DNA from: Liolophura sinensis
Taxonomy: Eukaryota; Mollusca; Polyplacophora; Chitonida; Chitonidae
Direction of reading: 5' to 3'
DNA: 64,000 bases
Assembly: GCF_032854445.1 (NCBI RefSeq)
Contig: NC_088298.1
Location: 15,861,504 to 15,925,503 of the forward strand
Each line of letters starts with the position of its first letter. The first letter of the stretch is position 1. Position numbers and translations under genes: made by a program. The notes below the pieces were generated by a model. It did no database searches and was not told the origin of the DNA. It worked only from the letters and a program-made list of their open reading frames with translations. Below, in pieces: positions 1 through 11,339 of the stretch.

Positions 1-510
1 ATTTTTGCAACTTCGGAACTGAAGATCTTAAACAGGCAAAACATGACAATGGTCATTACAGAAGTCGGATATAGTCCCACACTCAAATAGCAGTCTACGT
101 TTATTGCAAATGATCGAATCCAATAACGTGTTAGAAGAAGGCCTTCGTGGGTTCGTTAAGATAACTGGGTCATACCGAAAGAAGTGATTATAGTTGACAG
201 ATGTTTGTTGGATTGGATTAAGTAAATTTTCATTGCCGGTCGCCCGTCAGTATTATCTTGTGATTTGGGAGAGTGTTGATAACACATTCTAAATTGTTTT
301 TTTAGAACCTCCCATAAACCTTCTTCTGTTCCCGGAGGTCTATACATTACACCAATGACTTTGGACGGATTGTCGAATAGCTCCAGCCGTATAATTTCCA
401 TGTCATTTTGCTCCAGATCAGAGTGACGAGAAAAAGATGTCCTTTCGGACACATAAACACTGGACTTCTCCCCAAGCTTGGTCACGGTCACGCCTAAGAG
501 GCTCTTGAAA
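1..510 (-). mobile_element. LINE (non-LTR retrotransposon) endonuclease-domain relic
   Basis: Read on the minus strand, 156-491 encodes a stretch that includes SDLEQNDMEIIRLELF followed by KVIGVMYRPPGTEEGLW. The hydrophobic strand plus YRPPGT is the characteristic core of the apurinic endonuclease-like domain of LINEs of the CR1/jockey type, which nicks the target DNA. Further along (about 1-165) the reading continues in other frames with pieces resembling the end of that domain, such as CNKRRLLFECGTISDFCNDH, where an SDH motif is expected. The shifts between frames and the in-frame stops show a dead copy. No reverse transcriptase is seen, because the element runs off the left edge of the window. 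The family is inferred from motif style only. Confidence 0.7.
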
Positions 511-734
511 ACCCAGGCATTAAAACAGAACTATTTGGAAGAAGAGAAATAAGATGGGTCTCGATTAAAGGTATTCAAAGTTGTTAAGATTAGCAAAAGC
601 TAAGTCTAATTTGTGTTTGAGGCCGCATACATAAGGTGTACAATTGACAGGTCCGTGAAGCAGGGGGCTTTGGGCGGACACCGGTTCAGTTCGAAATCAC
701 CACTAAGTAACAGCGCTGCAATAGCACAATACAT

Positions 735-803
735 TCTAACATCACTCAGGCAACAGATTTTCTGTTAAAATTAACAGATTAATTTTTTTAGTGTAGCTAA
801 GCG
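735..803. mobile_element. Fragment of a TACACTCAAA-type MITE end
   Basis: The stretch contains cagattttctgttaaaatt and ends in taatttttttagtgta. This resembles the right end of the two fuller MITE copies at 14.1 and 15.6 kb. No left end is visible. The rest of 510-1060 shows nothing I can name. Confidence 0.35.
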
Positions 804-1059
804 GTTACAATGACACAAGCATGATTATTTCTGGGAAACAGAATATAGGTCAACAGTTACACTGCATCGAGGATGTGGGCAAAACAGTGACATTTTGCTA
901 CGCAAATGTTGACACAGACGAACTTCCAGGTTAGTCTGTGACGTTAAAAAACAGCAAAACAATGGGTTAAAAGTTGAAGGCCATCAAGTGCAACGTTAGG
1001 TAATTGTTTTGAGATGGGTGTGCTCACGCCATTATATCGTCTGAAGTAATTCAGAAAAA

Positions 1060-1122
1060 AGTTTATTTATTTATTTATTTGATTGGTGTTTTACGCTGTA
1101 CTCAAGAATATTTCACTTATAC
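1060..1122 (-). mobile_element. SINE family 1, 3' tail fragment
   Basis: The (TTTA)n tail is followed by gattggtgttttacgctgta and ctcaagaatatttcacttat, the reverse complement of the SINE 3' end. The copy breaks off abruptly where the 45-bp tandem array begins, so array growth or a deletion has removed the rest. Confidence 0.8.
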
Positions 1123-3410
1123 GAGGGCCGAACCAGAGCGAATATAGCGGAAGCACAGGAATTCCGTTTAGCTGAACTAGAGGAACTATAACGGGAGCAC
1201 AGGAATTCCCGTTTAGCTGAACTAGAGGGAATATGGCAGTAGCACAGGAATTCATGTTTAGCCGAACTAGAGGGAATATGGCGGGAGCACAGGAATTCAT
1301 ATTTAGCTGAACTAGAGGGAATATGGCGGGAGCACAGGAATTCCCCGTTTTACGCTGAACTAGAGGGACTATAACGGGAGCACAGGAATTCATATTTAGC
1401 TGAACTAGAGGGAATATGCGGGAGCACAGTAATTCACCGTTTAGCTGAACTAGAGGGACTATAACGGAGCACAGGAATTCCCGTTTAGCTGTAGAGGGAA
1501 TCATAGCGGACACAGGAATTCATATTTAGCTGAACTAGAGGGAATATGGCGGGAGCACAGGAATTCATGTTTAGCCGAACTAGAGGGAATATAGCAGTAG
1601 CACAGGAATTCATGTTTAGCTGAGCTAGAGGGAATATGGCGGGAGCACAGGAATTCATGTTTTGCCGAACTAGAGGGAATATGGCAGGAGCACAGGAATT
1701 CATATTTAGCTGAACTGGAGGGAATATGGCGGGAGCACAGGAATTCCCCGTTTAGCTGAACTAGAGGGACTATAACGGGAGCACAGGAATTCATATTTAG
1801 CTGAACTAGAGGGAATATGGCGGGAGCACAGGAATTCATATTTAGCTGAACTAGAGGGAATATGGCGGGAGCACAGGAATTCCCCGTTTAGCTGAACTAG
1901 AGGGACTATAACGGGAGCACAGGAATTCATATTTAGCTGAACTAGAGGGAATATGGCGGGAGCACAGGAATTCATATTTAGCTGAACTAGAGGGAATATA
2001 GCAGGAGCACAGGAATTCATACTGAGCTGAACTAGAGGGAATATAGCAGGATCACAGGAATTCATACTGAGCTGAACTAGAGGGAATATGGCGGGATCAC
2101 AGGAAACCCATACTGAGCTGAACTAGAGGGAATATGGCGGGGGGGGGGGCACAGGAATTCATACTGAGCTGAACTAGAGGGAATATGGCGGGAGCACAGG
2201 AACCCATACTTAGCTGAACTAGAGGGAATATGGCGGGAGCACAGGAATCCATACTGAGCTGAACTAGAGGGAATATGGCGGGAGCACAGGAACCCATACT
2301 TAGCTGAACTAGAGGGAATATGGCGGGAGCACAGGAATTCATACTGAGCTGAACTAGAGGGAATATAGCAGGATCACAGAAATTCATACTGAGCTGAACT
2401 AGAGGGAATATGGCGGGAGCACAGGAATCCATACTTAGCTGAACTAGAGGGAATATGGCGGGAGCACAGGAATTCATATTTAGCTGAACTAGAGGGAATA
2501 TGGCGGGAGCACAGGAATTCCCCGTTTAGCTGAACTAGAGGGACTATAACGGGAGCACAGGAATTCATATTTAGCTGAACTAGAGGGAATATGGCGGGAG
2601 CACAGGAATTCATATTTAGCTGAACTAGAGGGAATATAGCAGGAGCACAGGAATTCATACTGAGCTGAACTAGAGGGAATATAGCAGGATCACAGGAATT
2701 CATACTGAGCTGAACTAGAGGGAATATGGCGGGAGCACAGGAATCCATACTGAGCTGAACTAGAGGGAATATGGCGGGGGGGCACAGGAATTCATACTGA
2801 GCTGAACTAGAGCGGAATATGGCGGGAGCACAGGAACCCATACTGAACTAGAGGGAATATGGCGGGAGCACAGGAATCCATACTGAGCTGAACTAGAGGG
2901 AATATGGCGGGAGCACAGGAACCCATACTTAGCTGAACTAGAGGGAATATGGCGGGAGCACAGGAATTCATACTGAGCTGAACTAGAGGGAATATAGCAG
3001 GATCACAGAAATTCATACTGAGCTGAACTAGAGGGAATATGGCGGGAGCACAGGAATCCATACTTAGCTGAACTAGAGGGAATATAGCAGGATCACAGGA
3101 ATTCATACTGAGCTGAACTAGAGGGAATATGGCGGGAGCACAGGAACCCATACTGAGCTGAACTAGAGGGAATATAGCGGGAGCACAGGAATTCATACTG
3201 AGCTGAACTAGAGGGAATATAGCGGGAGCACAGGAATTCATACTGAGCTGAACTAGAGGGAATATGGCGGGAGCACAGGAACCCATACTGAGCTGAACTA
3301 GAGGGAATATGGCGGGAGCACAGGAACCCATACTGAGCTGAACTAGAGGGAATATAGCGGGAGCACAGGAATTCATACTGAGCTGAACTAGACGGAGCAT
3401 GAACATTCAT
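1117..3410. repeat. 45-bp minisatellite, about 50 units, with higher-order structure
   Basis: A unit of about 45 bp recurs throughout. It contains agctgaactagaggg, aatatggcgggagcacagg and usually an EcoRI site, gaattc. Variant types alternate (ttcatatttag, ttcatactgag, acccatactgag, ttccccgtttag). Because 45 is divisible by three, long open frames appear on the minus strand with a 15-residue period (for example NSCAPAIFPLVQL). These have no conserved start and shift frame with each indel, so I do not regard them as genes. Two poly-G interruptions, near 2137 and 2775, mark a block repeated at about 638 bp. The array ends at about 3405. Confidence 0.95.
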
Positions 3411-3419
3411 ATTTAGAGA

Positions 3420-4205
3420 GAATTTTTGTTTCTAGTTTGGTTTGGACTCCGTGTCAGAGCTCAAAATTTTTGCTTTCTCTGATATGTACGTTTGCCGCCT
3501 AATCCCTTTGACCCGAGTAACCCTGACGTTTTTCCAGATGTCAGTACAAAATTGGTGTGTGGTGGCAAGTGATGTAAATCGAGCGCAGAGAACGGATGTG
3601 CTGTGAAAAGTATGATCCTTGTTGTCCTTTTATACCATGATAGGGTGTAGGATGTTTGGTTTGTCGTCTATCACGTGAATGCCTACAAAATGAAATCTGA
3701 CTCTGAACGGATGTGGTGTATGCATATCTTGATATTAAGCGGGGCGGTGTGGGGGTGGGATGGGTAGGGGGGCAGGGGCAGCTGTATATTTGACCGAAAT
3801 ATAAGATTTGAACCAAAGACCTCTGGGACAACGACCTGTGGTTAGTCATTAAGGAAAAAATGACAAGTTCATGTTGTCCTGGCTCCACAACACGCGGTGC
3901 TCACATGCTAACCTATTATAATTCTTTCATTATTCATTTACAATAACTGAGAGATATACCTTCACAAAAATGACTTATTCCTTATGCCATTTTTTTAATG
4001 GTGAACATCTTTGGACTATGTTGTATTCATAGCTGTGGTAAATTCAGATCGTCATGGTTGAGAAATGAGCTTGGGTTTAGACTTAATGACTTTAATACCG
4101 ATCATAATATTCAGGTACTTGTATTATTAATCATTTCCCCTCGGGGTATTCGTTTATTTCAAAGGGCTCACTGTTGTGTGAAATTGCATTAGGGCACATA
4201 CATGA
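3420..4205. other. Unassigned intergenic stretch
   Basis: No coding exon, RNA gene or recognisable repeat is visible. Short frames on both strands lack domain-like sequence. Confidence 0.5.
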
Positions 4206-4206
4206 A

Positions 4207-4210
<4 letters not shown>

Positions 4211-4297
<87 letters not shown>
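4211..4297. repeat. (TA)n microsatellite
   Basis: About 43 uninterrupted TA dinucleotides. The open frames across it (Tyr-Ile repeats) are artefacts. Confidence 0.98.
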
Positions 4298-4302
<5 letters not shown>

Positions 4303-4844
4303 ATGAAAAATACCCCACTGTTTAGACGTATTACGCCATACAGAAGTTCTGTGTTGGACCTATATTGGCCATTCGGGCTTTTCATTCGTTAAGAAAAGGT
4401 TTCAAATACAGTCAAACTCGCCATCATCATACAACTGAACAATTCTTGAGCATGGCGTCAAAACACAGTCAAATTAGTCATGATCAAATCTAGTTGGCCA
4501 AAGTTTAATACCACTGGTGGCACGGTTTGAATGGTCACGTTTTACAATTAGTTTTCTTACCATTGCAACCGAAGACATAACGGAATGACATATCATGCTT
4601 CGAGAAATGCCTCATCCCCTGGGTGGTTTTTTGGCCACTGTTTGGGTGTAAGTATATCCACCGCAAGGCAAACAATGTATACATCCATCTATCCCCAGGG
4701 GTGACATCGTATCTGTCTTCAGTCCCATCCACGATTTGCTTATATACGTGACCAAGATGCGTTACAGTGGTTAGTTACCTTAGCACACAGGCGTTGTGTG
4801 TTGTGTGTACTCGTATAAAGGACATAATCACAAGCAACAGAATT

Positions 4845-4930
4845 CTGTTCTGCAGTCATAATCACAAATAACAGAATTCTGTTCTGCAGTCATAATCACA
4901 AATAACAGAATTCTGCTCCGCACTGAATTC
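4845..4930. repeat. Short tandem repeat, unit about 35 bp
   Basis: The block cataatcacaaataacaga followed by attctgttctgcagt recurs about two and a half times, with the last copy diverged. Confidence 0.8.
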
Positions 4931-5359
4931 TGTTCAGTCATATAGACTAAGCATGCGATTCTGTGCGATTTTAAATTACATGCACATGTTTTTTACAGAG
5001 GCCTTAAAAGTGAAAATGTGTAATTATATTGCTTATAATATATAAAGTCAAACGTAATATTTGTATCTCTATAAATGGCATTTAACTTTAACTCAGAGGT
5101 CTCAAAAATATAATCAAAAAGTTTTTATTGGAATTACGACATAACAAGCACAAATTCGCGATTTCGTGTCGTCTTGCACGCAGGTCCTTGTAGAACTCAT
5201 TAAATGTCAAAAATTTGACCAACCTGCAGATCGACCAATTTACAACGCTATAACATGGAATTCACAACTGCCTTCTGCTTGTCCTGTAGATGCATGGACT
5301 GAGGCAACCTGTTTCCTTTCTGGATATTGGGGGACCAGTTTTGTAAACGTCTGGGCCAC

Positions 5360-5495
5360 GCGTCTTTTGCTCCCCACCCCTAGAAAAGCCCTCTTACCCC
5401 GCCCCCCTCCCATCACCCCCCACTACCCCCCACTACCCCCCCCCCCCCATATGACCCCCCTCCCCCCACTATGACGCCCACCCCACTGCCATCAC
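5360..5495. repeat. C-rich low-complexity tract
   Basis: Runs of 6-11 C separated by cta/act and cat on the plus strand, hence G-runs on the minus strand that could form G-quadruplexes. The Pro-rich open frame across it has no other gene features. Confidence 0.85.
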
Positions 5496-5904
5496 CTCGC
5501 CCTGACACTGTACATAAACAACCGGGCGAGACAGCAACAACTCTGCACAGATATTGCTGTATACACACCATACTTCTAGGAGATCTGTTTTCATCGACCC
5601 TAAAATGCCCCTGTGATAATGTAACACAGTAAACAACTGTAATGTATTGAATAACAGTTTAATTCTTGTCTACTGGATGTCTTACCTTGTACTTTTCAGC
5701 CAAATATATAATGTCTTCAGATTCTATTCTGCTTGAAAATTGATTTGAAAAAAGAATGAAACAAAAAATTTTGAAGATAATTTTGAAGAAGGTCAAAATG
5801 CTTGAAATATTATAAGTGTAAACACTTTATGGGATAATCGAAACGTGTACGAATTACGAAATTTGGTGTTTGGTTTTCCAAATTAGAAAACAATCCCCCA
5901 GTCA

Positions 5905-6176
5905 ATGGGTGGCTCAGTTGGTTAGCGCGCTAGCGCAGCGTAATGACCCAGGAGTCTCTCACCAATGCGGTGGCTGTGAGTTCAAGTCCAGCTCATGCTG
6001 GCTTCCTCTCCGGCCGTAAGTGGGAAGGTCTGACAGCAGCCCTGCTGATGGTCATGGGTTTCCCCCGGCTGTACTCGGTTTCCTTCCACCATAATGCTGG
6101 CCGCCGTTGTATAAGTGAAATATTCTTGAGTAATATAATAAATAATCAAATAAATAAATAAATAAATAAATAAATC
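5905..6176 (+). mobile_element. SINE family 1, nearly full-length
   Basis: The head gtggctcagttggttagcgc with gagttcaagtccagctcat is tRNA-like: a pol III A-box-like GTGGCTCAGTNGG and a B-box-like GTTCAAGTCC. It is followed by the family body (tctccggccgtaa, accataatgctggccgccg), the 3' end gtataagtgaaatattcttg and an (AAAT)n tail. There is no protein-coding content. Mobilisation would need a LINE partner. Confidence 0.92.
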
Positions 6177-6179
6177 CAA

Positions 6180-7030
6180 TCATTGGAGTAAATACCGGTA
6201 CTGTGTACAAGAACATACGTCTTCTAACACACCGCGTCGACTTCTTAATGAGTGTATGTATATACGACGTTTTCAAAGGCAGAAAAGGGAAGCAAGATAT
6301 ATACGTTAGCAACATAACCACTGTCACAAAGTCTATCCTAACAGGGGCGAAATTTAACCTTGACATGTCGTGATGTAGTGGTTTACAGGATATAAGTTTA
6401 ACTATCGGGGATATTTTTCGAGAGAGATTACGAGATAACGCGTGATCACGCCCAAACAGTATTAATGCACTACTTAAAACAAATGTGACTCGATGGACGT
6501 CCTTTTCGTACACCACTTAAGTGTTAATAGAAATATATGCCCTATGTCTCTGTTAAGGGAAAATGCCACTCTAAAATGAAGTATATATCAGATGAAAGAC
6601 TATTAAAAGCTATCCAGAAAATAGTTTGATTGATAATCTTAATTTTTAGAATTTTTCTAACGTAATAAAATTCTGTTAAAAGATTTCATTCTAAACTGGT
6701 GTGGCCTGAACCAGAAGAATCAGAATCAATTACGTTACATTTATACTTTTTGCCTGAAATAATTCGCTTGAAGATCAAATCAACGGATGCATTCATAGAT
6801 CTATGTGTACATGCATTTTGAATGATGAAATGTAGCAGTCTAATGTGTGTTAAGCAGCCAAAACCTTAGTGACGTCACTGGTTCCATTGTGGTCAGAAAA
6901 GGTCATCATGGAAAAAAACATTCACATGTATTTTACTAGGTTAAACAAACTGTAAAAAACATAATAGATCTATTTTAGTGGACCGTTTTAAATGGTCTTT
7001 CCTCTGATACACAGTTCATTGTCATGTTTA
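6180..7030. other. Unassigned stretch
   Basis: No coding exon or named repeat is visible. A frame at 6052-6516 on the minus strand overlaps the SINE tail and is not gene-like. Confidence 0.45.
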
Positions 7031-7039
7031 CTTTGCCTT

Positions 7040-7430
7040 TAAGGTGCACATATATAACATGGTACGATGTGTACCACAGGTGTATACAGAGTTTGTGTAG
7101 GCCTGTGAATGTGTACCATGCGTGCAATGAAATTTCCCACACCTATACCTGTTAGTGTATGCTTTCCACAGATTCAGGTGAATAACATATTTGGAATGAG
7201 GTGTACCACAAACGTACACAAAATTTCCTCATGTTTGTGGAAGCCTTCTTGAGGCGAGCACAATTTTTCTGTTGTGAGTTGTATAACACAAACGCACACA
7301 AACTTCACACAAATTTCCATACTTCTTGTGTAGGTCTTCTAAAGCGGTACGTATGCGTACACAAATGTTCCACAAATTCATAAAAATCCCAAATCTACAG
7401 GGGTGTACACATTTAATCTTTTTCTTAGTA
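7040..7430. repeat. Degenerate imperfect repeats around gtgtacacaaa
   Basis: Variants of gtgtaccacaa, gtacacaaaatttcc and cacaaacttcacac recur in both orientations at irregular spacing. They look like an old, decayed tandem or inverted array. Confidence 0.5.
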
Positions 7431-7519
7431 CACAAATCGCCTTGCATTAATGTCGAAATGGTCAAGTTTGAAGAAATTTGAAACATGCAAACATGATATC
7501 TGACTGCAGTGATCAAAAG

Positions 7520-8150
7520 CATACAACGTCCTGCTATGATGAGCTTAAGCTTATGACAAAAGCATGCAACATCTTGCTATGATGAGTTTAAGACTATGAT
7601 AAAAAACATGCAACATCTTGCTATAACGAGTCCATAGAAGCCTACGACAAATGATGTAAACTCCCACCACAATGAGATTAATGAAGAGTACGACAAAAGC
7701 ATGTAGCACCTCGCCACGAGGAGTTCAGTTGGGGCTACGTCAAAATCATGTAACATCCTGTTGTAAAGCCTACGACAAAAGATGTAAAGTCTTTTGAGCT
7801 TATACTGAAGTCTGCGACAAAAACACGTACTATCTTGCTATAATGAGCTTATACTGATGTCTACGACAAAAGGGATGTAAAATCTCACCATAACGAGCTT
7901 AATGAAACCTACGGCAAAGCCATGTAGCATCTCTCTATAATGAGTTTAATGAAACCTATGACAAAACCATGTAGCATCTCTCTATAATGAGCTTAATGAA
8001 ACCTACGACAAAGCCATGTAGCATCTCTCTATAATGAGCTTAATGAAACCTACGACAAAGCCATGCAACATCTCACCAAAGTGAATCTAATGAAGCCTAC
8101 GACAAAATCATGTAACATTCCGCTTTAATGAGCTTTTTCTAAAGCCTGCA
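7520..8150. repeat. Degenerate tandem repeat, unit about 47-50 bp
   Basis: Units of the form cctacgacaaaagcatgta, acatctcgctataatgagct recur about a dozen times. The best-conserved copies are at 7925-8060, with atgtagcatctctctataat. Confidence 0.85.
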
Positions 8151-8640
8151 ACACCGATTGGAGTTTATTATGACGAGGGCACCGATTAAGAGTATTACAT
8201 GACGTGGACACCGATTGAAGTAATATATGATGTGGACACCGAATGGAGTATAATATGATGTGGGTGGCAATTAAAGTTCACCATATAAAATGGCCTTGGA
8301 TTTGAGCACAGGTTGACGTGGACACCGATTGTAGTACAGTATGTTGTGGACACCGATTGGAGTACCGTATGGTGTGGACACCGATTGTAGTACAGTATGA
8401 CATGGACATCGGAGTACAGTATGGCGTGGACATCCATTGGAGTATAGTATGGTGGGGACACCGATTGGAGTACAGTATGACGAGGATCAGAGTAAAGTAT
8501 GACGTGGACACCGATCGGAGCACAGTACGGCGTGGACACCGATCTTAGTACAGTATGACGTGAAGAACGATTAGAGAGTAATAACGCCGGTACCGAGTGG
8601 GAGTAAAATATGATTTGGACACCAACTGCCTAGAACTGAT
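8150..8640. repeat. Degenerate tandem repeat, unit about 28 bp
   Basis: gacgtggacaccgattggag and tacagtatgacgtgg recur about 15 times with many substitutions. Open frames on both strands follow the repeat and are not genes. Confidence 0.9.
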
Positions 8641-8656
8641 GTCTTAAACACTAAAT

Positions 8657-8907
8657 AGTTGGTTAGCGCGCTAACGCAGCGTAATGACCCAGGAGTCTCT
8701 CACCAATACGGTCGCTCTGAGTTCAAGTCCAGCTCATGCTGGCTTCCTCTCCGGCCGTGTGGGAAGGTCTGACAGCAGCCTGCGGATGGTCGTGGGTTTC
8801 CCCCGGGATCTGCCCGGTTTCCTCCCACCATAATGCTGGCCGCCGTCGTATAAGTGAAATATTCTTGAGTACGGCGTGAAACACCAATCAAATAAATAAA
8901 TAAATAA
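8657..8907 (+). mobile_element. SINE family 1
   Basis: Contains gttagcgcgctaacgcagcg, gagttcaagtccagctcat, accataatgctggccgccg and gtataagtgaaatattcttg, then an (AAAT)n tail. It lacks the first few head bases (cctccgtggctc). Confidence 0.93.
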
Positions 8908-8909
8908 TT

Positions 8910-9715
8910 GAATACCAAATAAATATTATCTCTAGTATCAAGAAAACTGCCTTGTATGTATAAACATTGACAACTTAGTGCATGTAGCTGTCAAGAATGT
9001 GACGCCATGGATGCCAAATCCCTGGACGCGATGTACAACGCGTTCGTTATCTAGTTTACATGTACTGACCTTGCATGGATGAGACATTGTTTCTACGACT
9101 GCCTCACTCTAGGTTTATTGGAAATCCAGCGCGGGAGTTAATTGCGTTAGTGATTTTCTGATTGTATATATACACCAGCTTACATTGTACGGGTTTGACC
9201 GCGTGCATGTTTGTATTGATCCAGATCAGCTCTAGTTCATGTAACTTAGTAAATGATGTATATATATCCCGAGAAAGTTGTTTTTCGCCCCTGCGCATCT
9301 CCCACGCAAGTATCCCAGCCATGTGAAAGGTAAGCTCATCCCGGAACTACAAGTCATTCAATTCAAATACACACGCTCGTCTAAAATAGACACCATTTTG
9401 AACTCATTCTCCTTTCCCTTATTATTAAACATGGCGTTCTTTTTCACGACGAGTAACACTTCAAATCTCGGACTGGCGCAGGAGCGATTGAATCGGCTGC
9501 ATACTTAGAATGAAGTTATTAACGGTTACTGGTGAACACATGGCCTGTGGGCAGTGGGATGTAGGGTTATGTAGCCTTGGCATGCCATTACCGGGGCCTC
9601 CTTGTCAGAATGAACAAGTAAGTGAGATCGTCTATATGCACAAATGTGCAGGTTTGTAAAGAGACGTTCATGAGTCATAAACTTGTACACAGAGAGCTCT
9701 TTAGTTTGCACGAGG
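8910..9715. other. Unassigned stretch
   Basis: Between two SINEs. No recognisable gene or repeat. Confidence 0.4.
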
Positions 9716-9717
9716 AC

Positions 9718-9955
9718 GGGGGCCTCCGTGGCTCAGTTGGTTTGCGCGCTAGCACAGCGTAATGACCAAGGAGCCTCTCACCAATGCGATCTCCGGCCGT
9801 ACGTGGGAAGGTCTGACAGCAACCTGCGGATGGTCGTGGGTTTCCCCCCGGGCTCTGCCCGGTTCCTACCCATCATAATGCTGGCCGCTGTCGTATAAGT
9901 GAAATATTCTTGAGTACGGCGTAAAACACCAATCAAATAAATAAATAAATAAATA
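9718..9955 (+). mobile_element. SINE family 1 with an internal deletion
   Basis: Starts with ggggcctccgtggctcagtt and ends with (AAAT)n. Compared with other copies, about 45-50 bases spanning the B-box region (gtgagttcaagtccagc) are missing: ccaatgcg joins directly to atctccggccg. The deletion should inactivate its internal pol III promoter. Confidence 0.93.
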
Positions 9956-9959
9956 TGGT

Positions 9960-11255
9960 ACGAGTAAAGCTTACGTGCTGTAACGCACTTTCTGAAAGAT
10001 TCTCCGTTAAAAGTACATGTATACATCAACTGCAGTTTAAGTTAGCTGAAATCTGAAGGAGGCTTCTGGGTCATTACGCTGCTCTAGCATGTAAAGCACT
10101 CGACCACGGAAGCTCTGGAACGCATACTTTAACGTCGAAAACTTGTAAAAAAAAATACTAAAAGCTAGTAGACCTGGCCACGTTTTTACCAAAATTCTCA
10201 AACCAAACTTCTCGCGAAAGTTGTACATGACGCCGTCCGAAGGTTACAGCGTTATAAAAGGAAGGAAAAGTTACGAAAAATTGGTTTTGATAATTTTTTT
10301 GAAACTTTTTTGAAAGTCGCTAGTTAGCTTAATCTTGGGTTGTCGCTAAAGTCTGTAGTGTTGTAGTATAAGCGTGAATGGCCATGTGCTCTTTGTTTAT
10401 ATCACGTTTGACCCGTTGTGTGCATGCGTACTACTGCAGCATTACTGCACTGACTGATACGTCACCAGTTTGTTCACAAAACATCTTGGCAATGGCGGTA
10501 ATAAAACTGAACTAAATGAGACCAAAATTACTTCCGGCTGGAAAGGTTGTCATGTAGGGAGAACTCCATGCAAACCTGGAAATAGAGAAACTTTTAGTGA
10601 AGACATAATGGCGCTAACAAATGCCATCGCCAATGACCATAAAATAAATGTGGCCGCTCTCACGAGATCATGCGAGATTCTTAATTCACGTAATGTGCAG
10701 ATTTGTAAATGACTGACTGATTGATTGTTTAACTGAAGTCTCCATAGTTTTTTCACTGACACGATAGCGCTCAGATTAATGGGTGTGGGTGGAAACCAGT
10801 GTGTTCTTGTGTAAAAACGCCGACTTCAAGCAAGTAACGCCATTTTGTTGTAAGACAAGTGGTCTTCATCGATGAATGTGTAAGACATGAAATCTACCAT
10901 GAAATTTAAAACTTCCTTGTCCATTTGTGGGTAGATTTGTGCATGTAAAGATCAGATAACAAAATAGCACCTGAAAATGTACGTGATTAAACCCGATAGG
11001 CGTGTAAGGAACAGTCTATACCGAACACAATTATTCACACGATGGGGAACATGACGTGTTCAACCGAGGTCACATGTTTTCCTATATGAACAGCATACGA
11101 CTTTACTGTGAGCTCTCGACTCGGCTTGTCTTGCACTGTTGAAGAGCCGTAGTTGACAATTATGGCCATTTTTCTGTCAGTGGACGAATAACGCCTTTGC
11201 GTTACTGACCATTTACATAACGTTGAACGAATATCGATTGCGTATATTGTCGTCT
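9960..11255. other. Unassigned stretch with one SINE scrap
   Basis: At about 10058-10092, gaggcttctgggtcattacg is a short minus-strand piece of the SINE family 1 head. Nothing else is recognised. Confidence 0.4.
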
Positions 11256-11257
11256 TG

Positions 11258-11303
11258 TATAAAACGTTCATATTCTTGACTACGGCGTAAACCACCAAGC
11301 AAA

Positions 11304-11334
<31 letters not shown>

Positions 11335-11337
11335 ATA
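11258..11337 (+). mobile_element. SINE family 1, 3' end only
   Basis: The diverged 3' end catattcttgactacggcgt is followed by aaaccacc and a long (AAAT)n run, truncated on the 5' side as LINE-mobilised copies often are. Confidence 0.8.
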
Positions 11338-11339
11338 GT

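Noticed and set aside
1091-3410. Series of minus-strand frames with NSCAPAIFPLVQL repeats
   Set aside because: A 45-bp minisatellite. Frames shift at each indel, with no signal peptide, fixed start or non-repeat domain.
4131-4392. Open frames across the TA repeat on both strands
   Set aside because: Tyr-Ile repeats produced by (TA)n.
5905-5995. tRNA gene
   Set aside because: The tRNA-like A and B boxes belong to the SINE head. The sequence does not fold as a complete tRNA and continues into the SINE body.
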